Notes: generated from the sequence alone by a model not told the origin. 64,000 bases of DNA from Bacillus carboniphilus (GCF_039522365.1 NZ_BAAADJ010000064.1:265882-329881); one strand, 5' to 3'. Shown: positions 35,350 to 44,945, counted from the first letter of the stretch. Numbers and translations: made by a program.

Positions 35350-38300
35350 ATGACACATACTAAACACATTACATTTGTTGAATATAGTGAGAAATACGCT
35401 GGCCAAGTTGCTCAAATGTGGAATGAGAGTCGGGATAGCTGGGGTGGGGATCAAACCGTTAAAACAGCAGAATATATCCAGACTAGTGAAGCTAATTCAG
35501 GTAACATAACTACTTTTTTAGCCTTGGATGAACAGAAGGTGGTGGGATACTGTGGACTTTCCGAATATCGGGATGATACAGGTGCTTTATACATCCCATT
35601 GCTGAATGTTCATCCAGATTATCATGGGCAGAGGTTAGGTAAGCAACTTGTTTTTAAAGCGATTGAGAAAACCATTGAGTTAGGATGGCCACGACTTGAT
35701 TTATATACCTGGCCAGGAAATACAAAAGCGGTACCACTATATAAAAAATGCGGTTTCTTTTGGGAGGACCGAGATGACCGTACCCATTTATTGAATTTTA
35801 TGCCAACAGTAATGAATCACCCTTTATCGAAAACATTTTTTGAAGAAAATAATTGGTATTCTTCATTAAGACGGTCGTTAGAAGTGAAACCAGATGGTCG
35901 TAAGGAGAATGGGTTTACATATTTCACTTATCATTTTGAGGGGGGACATGGTAAGAGTATTGACTGTGACTTTGAATTAACCGGTCGCTCTTTACGTTCA
36001 ATAAATACGAACGATTATTGCTTTGAACTTTCTCTTCCAAACCACGAGTTAATTGAAGGAGAAAAATATGAAGCTACTTTAAGGGTAGTCAATAAAAAAG
36101 GCGTTCCACTCTCTTGTAAACTATCAACTTCTGAAACAGAGAGAATAAAAGGTGCCACTTCTAATGAATATGATATAAAAATGGGAGAGAGTATTTATCA
36201 TCTTCCTTTCCAATTAAAAAAGACTGAACTTGGGGAGCCTACTAAAGGAAAGTCGCATCCACTTTATGCTGTTCATATAGAGATTGATGGAATTGAATTT
36301 ACACTAAGCGTAGGTGTAAAACCAAAGCAAGCTGCGAAGTTAAAAACCACGTTAAAGAATACGTATAGCAAGCCAGGTTCAACTTCAACATTGTATGCAG
36401 AAATTGAAAGTTTCTTAGATTATGACTCTACATTCGATATTATCCCGATTGCAGATGAAAGCATAGATTATCCGCTGAAATCGATACAAGTGTCTGTTGA
36501 AAGAAAAGGAGTAAAGGTAGTAGAGATTCCTTGTGTAATTAAAAAACCTGGAATACACAGTGAAAGATGGATTATTAAAACAAATAACCCGAATCAACCT
36601 GTCAATCAGTTTTCTAATAAGCAATCAATATGGATTCCAGGAGTCGGTTCGATTGGGTTTGGCGAAACGGATGATGAATGGAGTATTGGCAACGGGTTTA
36701 CAAGGGTTATTCTGCACAAGGAAACTAACCTAGTTGAGGTAAAGAGATCAGGTCAAAAAGAAGGCTTTACTCACTTTCGATTTCCTTTGATTGGAAAACC
36801 ATATTCTAGTGAACTGTCAAAAAAGAGAGCAGAAGTTAGCTTCGAAGTTAAAAATGGGTATGTTCAATTGAATGCTTCCTATAATGTGACTACACACCCT
36901 GGTCTACAAATATGTTCGGTTTTCACCTTGAAACAAGACGGGTTACTAGAGTATTCAATCAAGTTAGATAACAATGGTGAAGAAGTCTACAAGGACCTGT
37001 TTATTGATCAGAATTTCTATCACAGTTTAACAAAGACTACCACCGCACTAGACGGAGAAATCATATTGTTGGATGAGCCAAAGGAAACGGAATTTGTGAA
37101 TATAGATTTTAATAAATTTTCAGAGCCTTGGTTGTTCACAGAGTACAAACCATACCATTATGGGATCTCTTGGCCAAAGGAAGCATATGCCTTTTTCCAG
37201 GGGTGGCTGTTCCATTTAGAGCATACAGTCAAGCTATTGAAACCTAACGAGTCGATCATCTTAGAACCAATCACAGTAGCAGCCGGTACGTTCCAGAGCT
37301 GGGAAGAATTTCGTAGCTATACCATAGGGCAAGATGTAACGGAGGAGTTAGCGTATCAAGAAGGCTTCCGTATTTATCCAGGGGACCATAACCCTGTTAT
37401 GCGAAGCGAAGAAATCAACTTGCACCTACAATCATCGCAACTTTTATCTGTATCTGGACGTGCACAGGTAAAATACGAAGAAAAGATCCTAAGTGAAAAA
37501 AAGCTAAATGATAAGCAAGTGTTAAGTAACGAATTTAAAATTGATACATCTTATTTTAAAGTAGGGCTTAATAAAGTAAAGGGGGAGCTTATTTCCCCTA
37601 GTCGAGACATAGAGGCATCCATTCATCTATTAAAGATGGATATAAAGGATCGTGTAAAAACAGTTATTGAAAAAGAAGAAAATCATACGGTTTGGAATTC
37701 CGAAAATGGTCCACTTAAATGGGCAGGTGCACCTACATTCTTTCCAGGAGTCCATTCATTAAAATTGGATGGTACAGAGTGGTTGGCAACTTCATATCCA
37801 ACTAGTTCACCTAAACTATGGTGGAATCCATGGAGTGGAGGTATTCGACATCAGATACAAGGAATATCAAACTTTTCTGTTGCTAAAGAACATTCAGTTA
37901 TGGACGAAGTAGTAGTACTCGATCAGCATTCGAATGAGTGGACTGGTTTAAAAGTAACCACAAATTTTGTTCATCACCTTGAATGGAAGGGACTACAATT
38001 TACTCAGTATTTTGTTAGTCTTCCAGGTGTTCCTATTATCGCAGTGTTTGCCAGTCTTCAACATCCAACGAAATGGATTCATGATGTAAACATTATGCAG
38101 GTTGCTAATTTCCTAACGGAGAATGGATTGGATCCAACTGTTTCCTATGAGGAAAATAGGAAAAGATACACGTATCGTGGTGGAATCGATGAACATGTCG
38201 TTAGCCGACCAAATAGCACCTGTTGTGACCGGCTTCAACTTCAGGGAAGAAAGGGTTATTTGCAATTCCTTGACCCTGATGTATCAAACGTACATGAATG

Positions 38301-38481
38301 GTATTTGCATAAAGAGGTCACGCAACGTGCTGTACAGCAAAAGGTTTCCGCATACTCTGGAGAAAAAGTGTATACACGACCACACTTTTATATTAGTCAT
38401 CCACATCCAATTGTAAAAACATCACTAACTTTATTGAATACACTTAGCCTAAAGGAAGAGGGTAGTCATGAAAATAATTGA
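35350..38481 (+). CDS. Very large GNAT acetyltransferase fusion protein
   Basis: The 1043-residue protein starts MTHTKHITFVEYSEKYAGQV and has an N-terminal GNAT domain (about 1-150) with the acetyl-CoA loop HPDYHGQRLGKQLV and YKKCGFFWE. The remaining 890 residues are mainly predicted beta structure with no motif I can name, including a tryptophan-rich stretch (WWNPWSGGIRHQI). An ORF opens earlier at 35209, but AGGGGGG before 35350 and the terminator in between favour this start. It overlaps the amidohydrolase gene by 14 bases, so they probably act together. Confidence 0.85.
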   Translation: MTHTKHITFVEYSEKYAGQVAQMWNESRDSWGGDQTVKTAEYIQTSEANSGNITTFLALDEQKVVGYCGLSEYRDDTGALYIPLLNVHPDYHGQRLGKQLVFKAIEKTIELGWPRLDLYTWPGNTKAVPLYKKCGFFWEDRDDRTHLLNFMPTVMNHPLSKTFFEENNWYSSLRRSLEVKPDGRKENGFTYFTYHFEGGHGKSIDCDFELTGRSLRSINTNDYCFELSLPNHELIEGEKYEATLRVVNKKGVPLSCKLSTSETERIKGATSNEYDIKMGESIYHLPFQLKKTELGEPTKGKSHPLYAVHIEIDGIEFTLSVGVKPKQAAKLKTTLKNTYSKPGSTSTLYAEIESFLDYDSTFDIIPIADESIDYPLKSIQVSVERKGVKVVEIPCVIKKPGIHSERWIIKTNNPNQPVNQFSNKQSIWIPGVGSIGFGETDDEWSIGNGFTRVILHKETNLVEVKRSGQKEGFTHFRFPLIGKPYSSELSKKRAEVSFEVKNGYVQLNASYNVTTHPGLQICSVFTLKQDGLLEYSIKLDNNGEEVYKDLFIDQNFYHSLTKTTTALDGEIILLDEPKETEFVNIDFNKFSEPWLFTEYKPYHYGISWPKEAYAFFQGWLFHLEHTVKLLKPNESIILEPITVAAGTFQSWEEFRSYTIGQDVTEELAYQEGFRIYPGDHNPVMRSEEINLHLQSSQLLSVSGRAQVKYEEKILSEKKLNDKQVLSNEFKIDTSYFKVGLNKVKGELISPSRDIEASIHLLKMDIKDRVKTVIEKEENHTVWNSENGPLKWAGAPTFFPGVHSLKLDGTEWLATSYPTSSPKLWWNPWSGGIRHQIQGISNFSVAKEHSVMDEVVVLDQHSNEWTGLKVTTNFVHHLEWKGLQFTQYFVSLPGVPIIAVFASLQHPTKWIHDVNIMQVANFLTENGLDPTVSYEENRKRYTYRGGIDEHVVSRPNSTCCDRLQLQGRKGYLQFLDPDVSNVHEWYLHKEVTQRAVQQKVSAYSGEKVYTRPHFYISHPHPIVKTSLTLLNTLSLKEEGSHENN

Positions 38482-39319
38482 CGCACACATGCATTTTTCA
38501 AATATAAAATCCTTTAAGGAAACAGCCCTGCATAGTAGCTATGTAGATTATAGTGGGAAAGGTATAGTGAAAGAATACAAGGAAGCAAATGTGGTATTAG
38601 GCATAGGCATGGGATTAACTGAGACTGATGGTCTCGGTTTTCCTGACCCTGAGGCAAACAGCCCAATGGGTTTAGATTTAGAGCCTGAAGTTCCTTCTAA
38701 TTTGACTGTATGTCTGGGAATAAACCCATATCATTTAAGTAAGCAAGCGTTAAGAAACATAGAAGAACAGATTCAGGCAAAAGAAGTGGTAGGATTTAAG
38801 ATTTATTTAGGGTATTATCCTTTCTATGCTTATGATCCTGTGTATGCTCCAATCTATGATTTAGCATCCGTATACAAACTTCCTGTGGTTTACCATACTG
38901 GAGATACATATTCGGAGCGGGGGCTTTTAAAATATTCACACCCGCTAACCATTGATGAAGTAGCCGTAAAATATAGAAACGTTAATTTTATGATGGCTCA
39001 TTTAGGCGATCCGTGGGTATTAACAGCAGCTGAAGTGGTATACAAAAACTCAAATGTATATGCAGACTTATCAGGATGGATTGTAGGAACAGATAAGGAT
39101 CTTGAGAGACATCAAGAAGGTCGTTTTCTAGATCATATTAGACATGCACTTGTTTATTGTGATCACTATGAAAAACTCCTATTTGGAACAGATTGGCCAC
39201 TTATTCCTGTTAAGCCTTACATTGATTTTATCGGAAATTTAATTCCTGAAAAATATCACGAGGATGTTTTTTATAATACGGCTTTAAAGGTTTTTCCTAA
39301 AATCTCAAAACTTATTTAA
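38468..39319 (+). CDS. Amidohydrolase family metal-dependent hydrolase
   Basis: This 283-residue TIM-barrel hydrolase has metal ligands in DAHMHF (His7, His9), Lys in VGFKIYLGYYP, His in VVYHTGDT, His in MMAHLGDPW, and Asp in FGTDWPL. The set suggests the ACMSD/amidohydrolase_2 group. Substrate unknown; a hydrolysis or decarboxylation is expected. It overlaps the end of the GNAT fusion gene, implying coupled translation. Confidence 0.88.
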   Translation: MKIIDAHMHFSNIKSFKETALHSSYVDYSGKGIVKEYKEANVVLGIGMGLTETDGLGFPDPEANSPMGLDLEPEVPSNLTVCLGINPYHLSKQALRNIEEQIQAKEVVGFKIYLGYYPFYAYDPVYAPIYDLASVYKLPVVYHTGDTYSERGLLKYSHPLTIDEVAVKYRNVNFMMAHLGDPWVLTAAEVVYKNSNVYADLSGWIVGTDKDLERHQEGRFLDHIRHALVYCDHYEKLLFGTDWPLIPVKPYIDFIGNLIPEKYHEDVFYNTALKVFPKISKLI

Positions 39320-39375
39320 TCACAGTGAAAACATGTACATATACATTTATAAACAATACTGTAGGGGGAGTAGCT

Positions 39376-40233
39376 TTGAAAAAGATTGCTTGGGTAACAG
39401 ATAGTACCATGTATTTAGATCATCAGCTTAAGGAAGATCCAGATTTGTATGTTCTACCAATGACCATTTTTATGGATGAAAAAGAATATCAGGATGGGGT
39501 AGACCTTACACCAGAGGAGTTTTATGCGAGATTAGAAACCACAACCACTATTCCTAAAACCTCTCAGCCTTCAGTTGGAGTATTTCATGCCTTATATGAA
39601 AAGTTAGCCGAGAACTATGATGCTATTATCTCCATTCATATTTCGGGGAAGTTGAGTGGAACGGTTTCATCAAGTGAGCAAGCAGCACAAATGACGGATA
39701 TTCCTGTCTATACGATTGATTCAGAAATTTTGACCTATCCTTTAACAGCTTTATTGAAATACGGGAAAAAGCTTCTTTCACAAGGGATGGAAATTGAAGA
39801 AGTGGTTGATAACATTAATAAGATGAAAAAGAGTTCTGAGACTTTTGTCATAGTTGGTAGTTTAGAGCAGCTGCATCGTAGTGGTCGTTTAAAAGGGTTG
39901 TCCTTTTATTTAGGAAGTATGCTAGATGTGAAACCGATTATTCGAATTAAAGAAGGAGCTCTAGAAATAAAAGAAAAGGTACGGGGTGTTAAGAAAGCTA
40001 AACAAGCACTCACTAAATATTTTCAAAAATCCTATGAAAACCATCCTATCTCAGAAGCCTATATTGTTTATGGGCTAGATGATAGTGAAGCCACAATGTG
40101 GGCTAAAACACTGAAAGAACTTTATCCTGAGACATCCTTTTCTGCTTATCCATTAGGTGCAGTAATTGGAGTGCATGCAGGGAAAAATACACTAGGGATA
40201 TGCTGGTTTAACGATACGGAAGGTGTTTTGTAA
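39376..40233 (+). CDS. DegV family fatty acid-binding protein
   Basis: This 285-residue protein resembles FakB/DegV, which binds a fatty acid and presents it to FakA kinase for phosphorylation. It begins with TTG (MKKIAWVTDSTMYL). Signatures are the opening TDST, TSQPSVGVFHALYE, IHISGKLSGTVSSSEQAA and GGFN-type end replaced by AVIGVHAGKNTLGI. AGGGGGAG lies before the TTG; an in-frame ATG 51 bases upstream lacks one. It has a paralog at 58177. Confidence 0.88.
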   Translation: MKKIAWVTDSTMYLDHQLKEDPDLYVLPMTIFMDEKEYQDGVDLTPEEFYARLETTTTIPKTSQPSVGVFHALYEKLAENYDAIISIHISGKLSGTVSSSEQAAQMTDIPVYTIDSEILTYPLTALLKYGKKLLSQGMEIEEVVDNINKMKKSSETFVIVGSLEQLHRSGRLKGLSFYLGSMLDVKPIIRIKEGALEIKEKVRGVKKAKQALTKYFQKSYENHPISEAYIVYGLDDSEATMWAKTLKELYPETSFSAYPLGAVIGVHAGKNTLGICWFNDTEGVL

Positions 40234-40235
40234 CT

Positions 40236-40892
40236 GTGAATGACCTGTTAATTTTGGAGGAAAAAATAAAGGAATTGTTTTTACATGAGGCTACTGGACA
40301 TGATTGGTATCATATTGATCGAGTCAGAAAGGTAGCTCTCTTCCTTTGTGAACAAGAAGGTGGGAACCCGAAAATTGTAGAGGCAGCTGCTCTTTTACAT
40401 GATGTGCCAGATGAAAAGTTGAATCCAAGCAAGCAAGCTGGAGAAAAAAGGTTTTATCAGGTCCTATCGGAAATCCCTTTTACGAAAACAGAAAGAGAAG
40501 AAATTGAGGGAATCGTTTTTAGCATTTCGTTTAAAGGTGGAAATGAAGCTACTTTAACGAATCTTAATGCAAAGATTGTTCGAGATGCCGATAGGCTTGA
40601 TGCAATGGGAGCTATTGGTGTGGCCCGAACCTTTGCTTATGGAGGGAGTAATGGCCAGCCTTTATACAACCCTAATTTGAAAGTAAGAGATGAAATGTCT
40701 GAGGAAGAGTATAGAAATCAGCCCTCCTCCTCCATACATCATTTTTATGAAAAACTACTCAAACTAAAAGGTTTAATGACAACAGAGTCTGGTAGGCGAC
40801 TAGCAGAAGAAAGACACCAATTTATGGAACAATTCCTTGAACAGTTTTTCTTGGAATGGCAGTTGGGTCAAGGCTCTAAACAAGATACCTAA
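40236..40892 (+). CDS. ypgQ: HD-domain phosphohydrolase (YpgQ-like)
   Basis: This 218-residue HD-superfamily hydrolase has the metal site GHDWYHIDRV, LLHDVPDEKLN (the HD pair) and a downstream Asp in VRDADRLDAMGA. B. subtilis YpgQ is reported as a dNTP pyrophosphohydrolase, so nucleotide turnover is possible. It begins with GTG, two bases after degV, with a weak ribosome binding site that suggests coupling. The following gene is ypgR, as in B. subtilis. Confidence 0.88.
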   Translation: MNDLLILEEKIKELFLHEATGHDWYHIDRVRKVALFLCEQEGGNPKIVEAAALLHDVPDEKLNPSKQAGEKRFYQVLSEIPFTKTEREEIEGIVFSISFKGGNEATLTNLNAKIVRDADRLDAMGAIGVARTFAYGGSNGQPLYNPNLKVRDEMSEEEYRNQPSSSIHHFYEKLLKLKGLMTTESGRRLAEERHQFMEQFLEQFFLEWQLGQGSKQDT

Positions 40893-40946
40893 AAGAAAAT
40901 ATGATACACTAGGGTTAGAAAAAAAGAGAAGGAGTGTTCTAGTCTT

Positions 40947-42071
40947 ATGAACATTCAATCGATTGAACCAACACCAAGTCCAAATACGATGAAAATTATT
41001 TTGGATCAAGAATTACCTGCTGGTAAAAGTAACAATTATAAAAAAGAGCAAGCTGATGGGGCTCCCTCCGTTATAAAGGAAATTTTAAACATTGACGGAG
41101 TGAAGGGTGTTTACCACGTTGCTGACTTTATTGCAGTAGAACGTAATGCAAAGTTTGACTGGCAACAAATATTGCCTCAAGTTAGACAAGCATTTGGTGA
41201 AAAAGCAGAACAGACTGAACATCAAGTAAAAGCAGATGAACACTTTGGAGAAGTGAACGCGCAGGTCCTTACCTTTAAAGGAATTCCAGTCCAGCTAAAG
41301 CTTCATGACGGAAACGAAGAAAAACGGTACCAAATGCCTGATGAATATGTTCATGCCACGACAGATGCACAGTTAGAAGGAGAAAACTATGTTTTCCTAA
41401 GAAAGTGGAAGGACTTGGGTATCAGATATGGAGATATGGATACAATTGCTAGTGAGGTTATTGAAGAGCTAAAAGCAGCTTATCCTAAAGAACGACTAGC
41501 AGAGTTAGTGAAGGCTGCACAAAATCCTAATACAGATGAAAAGAAACAAAGGAAGCAAAAAATTAAAGTAACTGTGGAAATGCTAAATGATGAAGACTGG
41601 AGAAAGAGATATCAAGTTTTGGAACAGATGGAAGATCCAACGCTTGAAGATTTACCAGTTTTAGAAAAAGCATTACAGGATGAAAAAGCTTCAATAAGAA
41701 GGCTAGCTGTTGTGTATTTAGGAATGATAGAAGATCCGAAAGTACTACCCTATTTATATCAAGGTTTACAAGATAAAATTGTAACGGTAAGGAGAACGGC
41801 TGGGGATTGCCTTTCAGATTTAGGTTTTAAAGAAGCCAGTGAAGAAATGCAAAACGCCCTAAAAGATAAGTCAAAACTAGTAAGATGGCGAGCGGCAATG
41901 TTCCTTTATGAAGAGGGAGATGAGTCCGCCTTATCTGCTTTAAAAGAAGCCGAAAATGATCCAGAGTTTGAAGTGGCTCTACAAGTTAAAATGGCCATTG
42001 AAAGAATTGAAGGTGGAGAGAAGGCTAAGGGGTCTGTTTGGAAACAAATGACAGAAGCAAGAAAACAATAG
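40947..42071 (+). CDS. ypgR: YpgR/CvfC, Nfu-type scaffold and HEAT-repeat protein
   Basis: This 374-residue protein has an N-terminal Nfu-like domain (about 1-90; SIEPTPSPNTMKIILDQELP), a linker domain, and C-terminal HEAT-like repeats (about 215-350) with the spacing RRLAVVYLGMIEDPKVLPYL. It matches YpgR and Staphylococcus aureus CvfC (conserved virulence factor C) in size and layout. Biochemical function is not known; the N-terminal domain suggests contact with iron-sulfur or redox partners. AAGGAG precedes the ATG. Confidence 0.9.
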   Translation: MNIQSIEPTPSPNTMKIILDQELPAGKSNNYKKEQADGAPSVIKEILNIDGVKGVYHVADFIAVERNAKFDWQQILPQVRQAFGEKAEQTEHQVKADEHFGEVNAQVLTFKGIPVQLKLHDGNEEKRYQMPDEYVHATTDAQLEGENYVFLRKWKDLGIRYGDMDTIASEVIEELKAAYPKERLAELVKAAQNPNTDEKKQRKQKIKVTVEMLNDEDWRKRYQVLEQMEDPTLEDLPVLEKALQDEKASIRRLAVVYLGMIEDPKVLPYLYQGLQDKIVTVRRTAGDCLSDLGFKEASEEMQNALKDKSKLVRWRAAMFLYEEGDESALSALKEAENDPEFEVALQVKMAIERIEGGEKAKGSVWKQMTEARKQ

Positions 42072-42108
42072 CTAAAAGGTTAACTAGAAAGAAAGGGCGT
42101 GTCACATA

Positions 42109-42546
42109 ATGTCAATGGCTTATGATGAATATATGAGAGAAATTGTGAAACCAATGAGACAAGAATTAGTTGATGCGGGGTTTCAAGAATTAACAACCGA
42201 AGAATCGGTTGAAGAGTATATGGAATCTGCGGAAGGAACTACTTTTGTAATCATTAACTCTGTTTGCGGTTGTGCTGCGGGACTTGCAAGACCTGCTGCT
42301 GTTCATGCAATTTCACACTCTGAAAAGAAACCTGACCGGGTAGTAACGGTGTTTGCTGGACAAGACCGTGAAGCTACTGCAAAGATGCGGGAATATATTA
42401 AAGGATATGAACCTTCTTCCCCATCCATGGCTATTTTCAAAGGGAAAGAAGTGGTACACTTTATCCCAAGAGAAGAAATCGAAGACAACACAGTCGAAAC
42501 CATTTATGAAAATATAGTAACAGCATTTCATAATTTTTGTGACTAA
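42109..42546 (+). CDS. brxA: Bacilliredoxin BrxA (YphP)
   Basis: This 145-residue thioredoxin-fold protein removes bacillithiol from S-bacillithiolated proteins. The active site CGC lies at Cys53-Gly54-Cys55 in INSVCGCAAGLARP. The C-terminal SPSMAIFKGKEVVHFIPRE is typical. It is thought to act with the paralog BrxB elsewhere. Separate terminator follows. Confidence 0.94.
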   Translation: MSMAYDEYMREIVKPMRQELVDAGFQELTTEESVEEYMESAEGTTFVIINSVCGCAAGLARPAAVHAISHSEKKPDRVVTVFAGQDREATAKMREYIKGYEPSSPSMAIFKGKEVVHFIPREEIEDNTVETIYENIVTAFHNFCD

Positions 42547-42548
42547 TT

Positions 42549-42584
42549 AGGCGGGGTGTATCCTCGCCTTTCTTTATTTTTTTG
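42549..42584 (+). terminator. brxA terminator
   Basis: AGGCGGGG pairs with CCTCGCCT (one wobble pair) around TGTAT, then TTCTTTATTTTTTT. Confidence 0.8.
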
Positions 42585-42598
42585 TGGAGGATTAAATT

Positions 42599-43381
42599 AT
42601 GACAGTAATTGTGACTACTTGTTTGAGACCTAACACTGTTCTAGAAGATAGGGCACTACAGATTTCTGAACAGTTAAAACTCCAATACATAGAAAGAGAA
42701 AAGGTATCAATTGATAAGCTACATGAAAAGTTGCAGGCCTCTATTCTGGTTGTCGGTAAAAATAGGCTTGAATACTTCCCTATAGGGTATCAGGAACCTA
42801 TCTTTTTCCATCCTAGTTCTGCCATGTTTCGAGTGAAAAGATTGGTGAGAGAAGAAAAAGACCCTCTGATTGAAGTATGCAAACTGGAAAAAGGAGATTC
42901 ATTTTTAGATTGTACATTAGGGTTATGTTCTGATAGTATCGTGGCTGCTTATCATGTTGGTGAAAAGGGACACGTTGTTGGTTTAGAAGTAAACCAAATT
43001 CTTTCGCATATCGTCAAAACAGGGTTAAAAACATGGGACACGACTTATTCTCCACTCTTGGATGCATTGAATAGAATTGAAGTCATTAACACTTCTTTTC
43101 ATGAGTACCTATCCAATCTTCCAGATCAATCGTTTGACTGTGTTTATTTTGACCCTATGTTTGAACACACTATTGAAGAATCTGAATCAATGAGAAAATG
43201 GGAACGACTTGCAGATTATTCCACAATAGATGAAAGAGTAGTGAGAGAAGCGTGTAGGGTAGCGAAAAAAAGAGTAGTGTTAAAAGCCCACTATAGAAGT
43301 CATTGGTTCGAGGAGTTTGGATTTACTCGCTTGCCAAGAAAAAGTGCAAAATTTCACTTCGGGTTTATTGAGAAAAAATAA
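42599..43381 (+). CDS. ypiP: RsmJ-like methyltransferase (YpiP)
   Basis: This 260-residue class I methyltransferase shows the SAM site FLDCTLGLCSDSIVAAYHVG and the catalytic-type VYFDPMFEHTIEES, both reminiscent of RsmJ (16S rRNA m2G1516). The N-terminal Rossmann-like domain (about 1-90) is an addition to the RsmJ core. GTGGAGGATT precedes the ATG. RNA or small-molecule substrate is unproven. Confidence 0.85.
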   Translation: MTVIVTTCLRPNTVLEDRALQISEQLKLQYIEREKVSIDKLHEKLQASILVVGKNRLEYFPIGYQEPIFFHPSSAMFRVKRLVREEKDPLIEVCKLEKGDSFLDCTLGLCSDSIVAAYHVGEKGHVVGLEVNQILSHIVKTGLKTWDTTYSPLLDALNRIEVINTSFHEYLSNLPDQSFDCVYFDPMFEHTIEESESMRKWERLADYSTIDERVVREACRVAKKRVVLKAHYRSHWFEEFGFTRLPRKSAKFHFGFIEKK

Positions 43382-43402
43382 AGACTGGCCAAAACCAGTC
43401 TT
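43372..43402 (-). terminator. Terminator of the 25-residue peptide gene
   Basis: AAGACTGG pairs with CCAGTCTT around a six-base loop. Read on the minus strand it continues TTTATTTTTTC; on the plus strand there is no T tract. Confidence 0.6.
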
Positions 43403-43478
43403 AGTCCGTTATTTCTAAATAAACAAAGTATGCAATCATAACTAAACTAACCGCAAAAATGAGCGTTTCAAAAGCCAT
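43401..43478 (-). CDS. 25-residue single-pass membrane peptide
   Basis: The ORF encodes MAFETLIFAVSLVMIAYFVY followed by LEITD: one helix of about 17 hydrophobic residues and acidic ends. A near-perfect AAAGGAGTGA lies eight bases upstream of the ATG; TATAAT (43517-43512) and a hairpin terminator complete a small transcription unit on the minus strand. Not in any family I recognise. Confidence 0.62.
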   Translation of the reverse strand: MAFETLIFAVSLVMIAYFVYLEITD

Positions 43479-43657
43479 AATCCGGGTCACTCCTTTTATG
43501 TATTTGACCTTATTATAGTCTATTTTCGGGTTTATTAAAAACATCCGACAAAAAACTTTCAAAAACTATTTGAAATTTGAAACCTTTAAAGGAAATTATC
43601 CGTTTAATAGAGTATAATAAAAATATTATAGTTTTAGAGATTAGAAGGTGATTCTCG

Positions 43658-44260
43658 TTGAACGCTAAACTCAAAAAGTTTTTTGTCGTAATGGTTTCTG
43701 TTCTTACCTTTGGTCTCGTCACACCTACCTTTTCGTATGACCTAGACCATAGTGATGTTGAAAAAGGTAAAAAACCTAATGCTTTCGAAGAAGATAACAT
43801 CGCAAATTCAGGTTATCTTGAATCGTACAAGAATGAGACTCCTCTGGAAACTCTCATTAAGCAGAGCGAGCAAGTGTCATATTTTAAATTTGGGGATAGA
43901 ATTACACCTGTTATAAAAGATGAGTTTCAGACTGTGATTTTCCCTAAAATTGAAGAGGTTATGACAAAACTTGTAGAAGAATTAGGGGAAAATCAAGTTA
44001 AATATTTGCAAATTTCTGAGCAACCTGGAAAAGGGAAGAGTGAGAAAATGTTTCATATTTACGATTCTCAAACAGGGGAAGATTTAATACGCTTTCACGT
44101 GAGAAGGGACCATCCACCTGGTGACGGTTATTGGTTTAATTTTCACTACCACACCTTTGTGGATCAATTTGAAGCACATCATGACTTAGGACAAATTTAT
44201 TGGTCAACAGATACTCCGCCAAATTGGATGTCTTCTTCCAAAAAAGAAATCCTACATTAA
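43658..44260 (+). CDS. ypjP: YpjP-like secreted protein
   Basis: This 200-residue protein starts with TTG and an apparent signal peptide (KKFFVVMVSVLTFGLVTPTFS, cleaved near residue 26). The mature part is mixed alpha-beta and ends in the YpjP signature WFNFHYHTFVDQFEAHHDLG and IYWSTDTPPNW. B. subtilis YpjP lies near its thymidylate synthase gene. Function unknown; an envelope role is likely. Confidence 0.87.
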   Translation: MNAKLKKFFVVMVSVLTFGLVTPTFSYDLDHSDVEKGKKPNAFEEDNIANSGYLESYKNETPLETLIKQSEQVSYFKFGDRITPVIKDEFQTVIFPKIEEVMTKLVEELGENQVKYLQISEQPGKGKSEKMFHIYDSQTGEDLIRFHVRRDHPPGDGYWFNFHYHTFVDQFEAHHDLGQIYWSTDTPPNWMSSSKKEILH

Positions 44261-44304
44261 GATACAAGGATTTGTGAAAAAATAAGGATGAATGTTATAT
44301 TTAA

Positions 44305-44330
44305 TGAAACCATATTAAATATATTTCGTA
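44305..44330 (+). promoter_or_regulatory. ECF-sigma promoter of the Ter cluster
   Basis: TGAAAC (44305-44310), 16 bases, then CGTA (44327-44330): a perfect match to the SigW/SigM/SigX-type consensus TGAAAC-N16-CGTA. The B. subtilis yceC-H operon is known to be ECF-sigma dependent, so this placement before the first TerD gene makes sense. Confidence 0.82.
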
Positions 44331-44363
44331 TAAAGAAATATAGATTTTTAAGGAGGTTACATA

Positions 44364-44945
44364 ATGGCAATTAGCTTAGCAAAAGGACAAAAGGTAGATC
44401 TGACAAAAACTAATCCTGGCTTACAAAAAGTAGTAGTAGGATTAGGCTGGGATGTTAACAAATATGATGGTGGAAACTCCTTCGATTTAGATTCATCAGT
44501 ATTCCTGCTGGATGGTTCAGGGAAAGTAACTTCTGATGCTGACTTTGTATTTTATAATAATCTGCAAGGTGGTAATGGTTCCGTTGTTCACACCGGGGAC
44601 AATCTTACTGGTGAGGGAGACGGAGATGACGAACAAGTGAAAATTAACTTAGCAGCCGTCCCGTCAACAGTAGAAAGAATCTCCTTCTGTATCACGATTC
44701 ATGACGGTGAAGCTAAAAACCAAAATTTTGGTCAAGTCTCAAACTCTTATGTTCGTGTTTTAAATGAAGAAACAAACGAAGAACTGATTCGTTACGACTT
44801 AGGAGAAGACTTTTCAATTGAAACAGCTATTGTGGTTGGGGAATTATATAGACACGGTGGAGAATGGAAGTTCAGTGCGGTTGGCAGTGGATTCCAAGGA
44901 GGATTAGCTTCTTTAGCTACGAACTTCGGATTACAAGTGCAGTAA
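44364..44945 (+). CDS. TerD family protein (YceC/D/E-like)
   Basis: This 193-residue TerD domain protein binds, by family, calcium and is part of Ter stress systems. Key strings are [30 protein letters not shown] and the acidic [18 protein letters not shown], which carries the calcium ligands. Expected beta-sandwich fold, cytoplasmic. GGAGGTTAC precedes the ATG. It is closest to the TerD at 54121 in the window. An ECF-sigma promoter lies just upstream. Confidence 0.93.
   Translation: MAISLAKGQKVDLTKTNPGLQKVVVGLGWDVNKYDGGNSFDLDSSVFLLDGSGKVTSDADFVFYNNLQGGNGSVVHTGDNLTGEGDGDDEQVKINLAAVPSTVERISFCITIHDGEAKNQNFGQVSNSYVRVLNEETNEELIRYDLGEDFSIETAIVVGELYRHGGEWKFSAVGSGFQGGLASLATNFGLQVQ

Noticed and set aside
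43578..43605. TGAAAC followed 17 bases later by CGTT upstream of ypjP, as a third ECF promoter
   Set aside because: The -10 should read CGTA or CGTC and the spacing is off; too weak to call.
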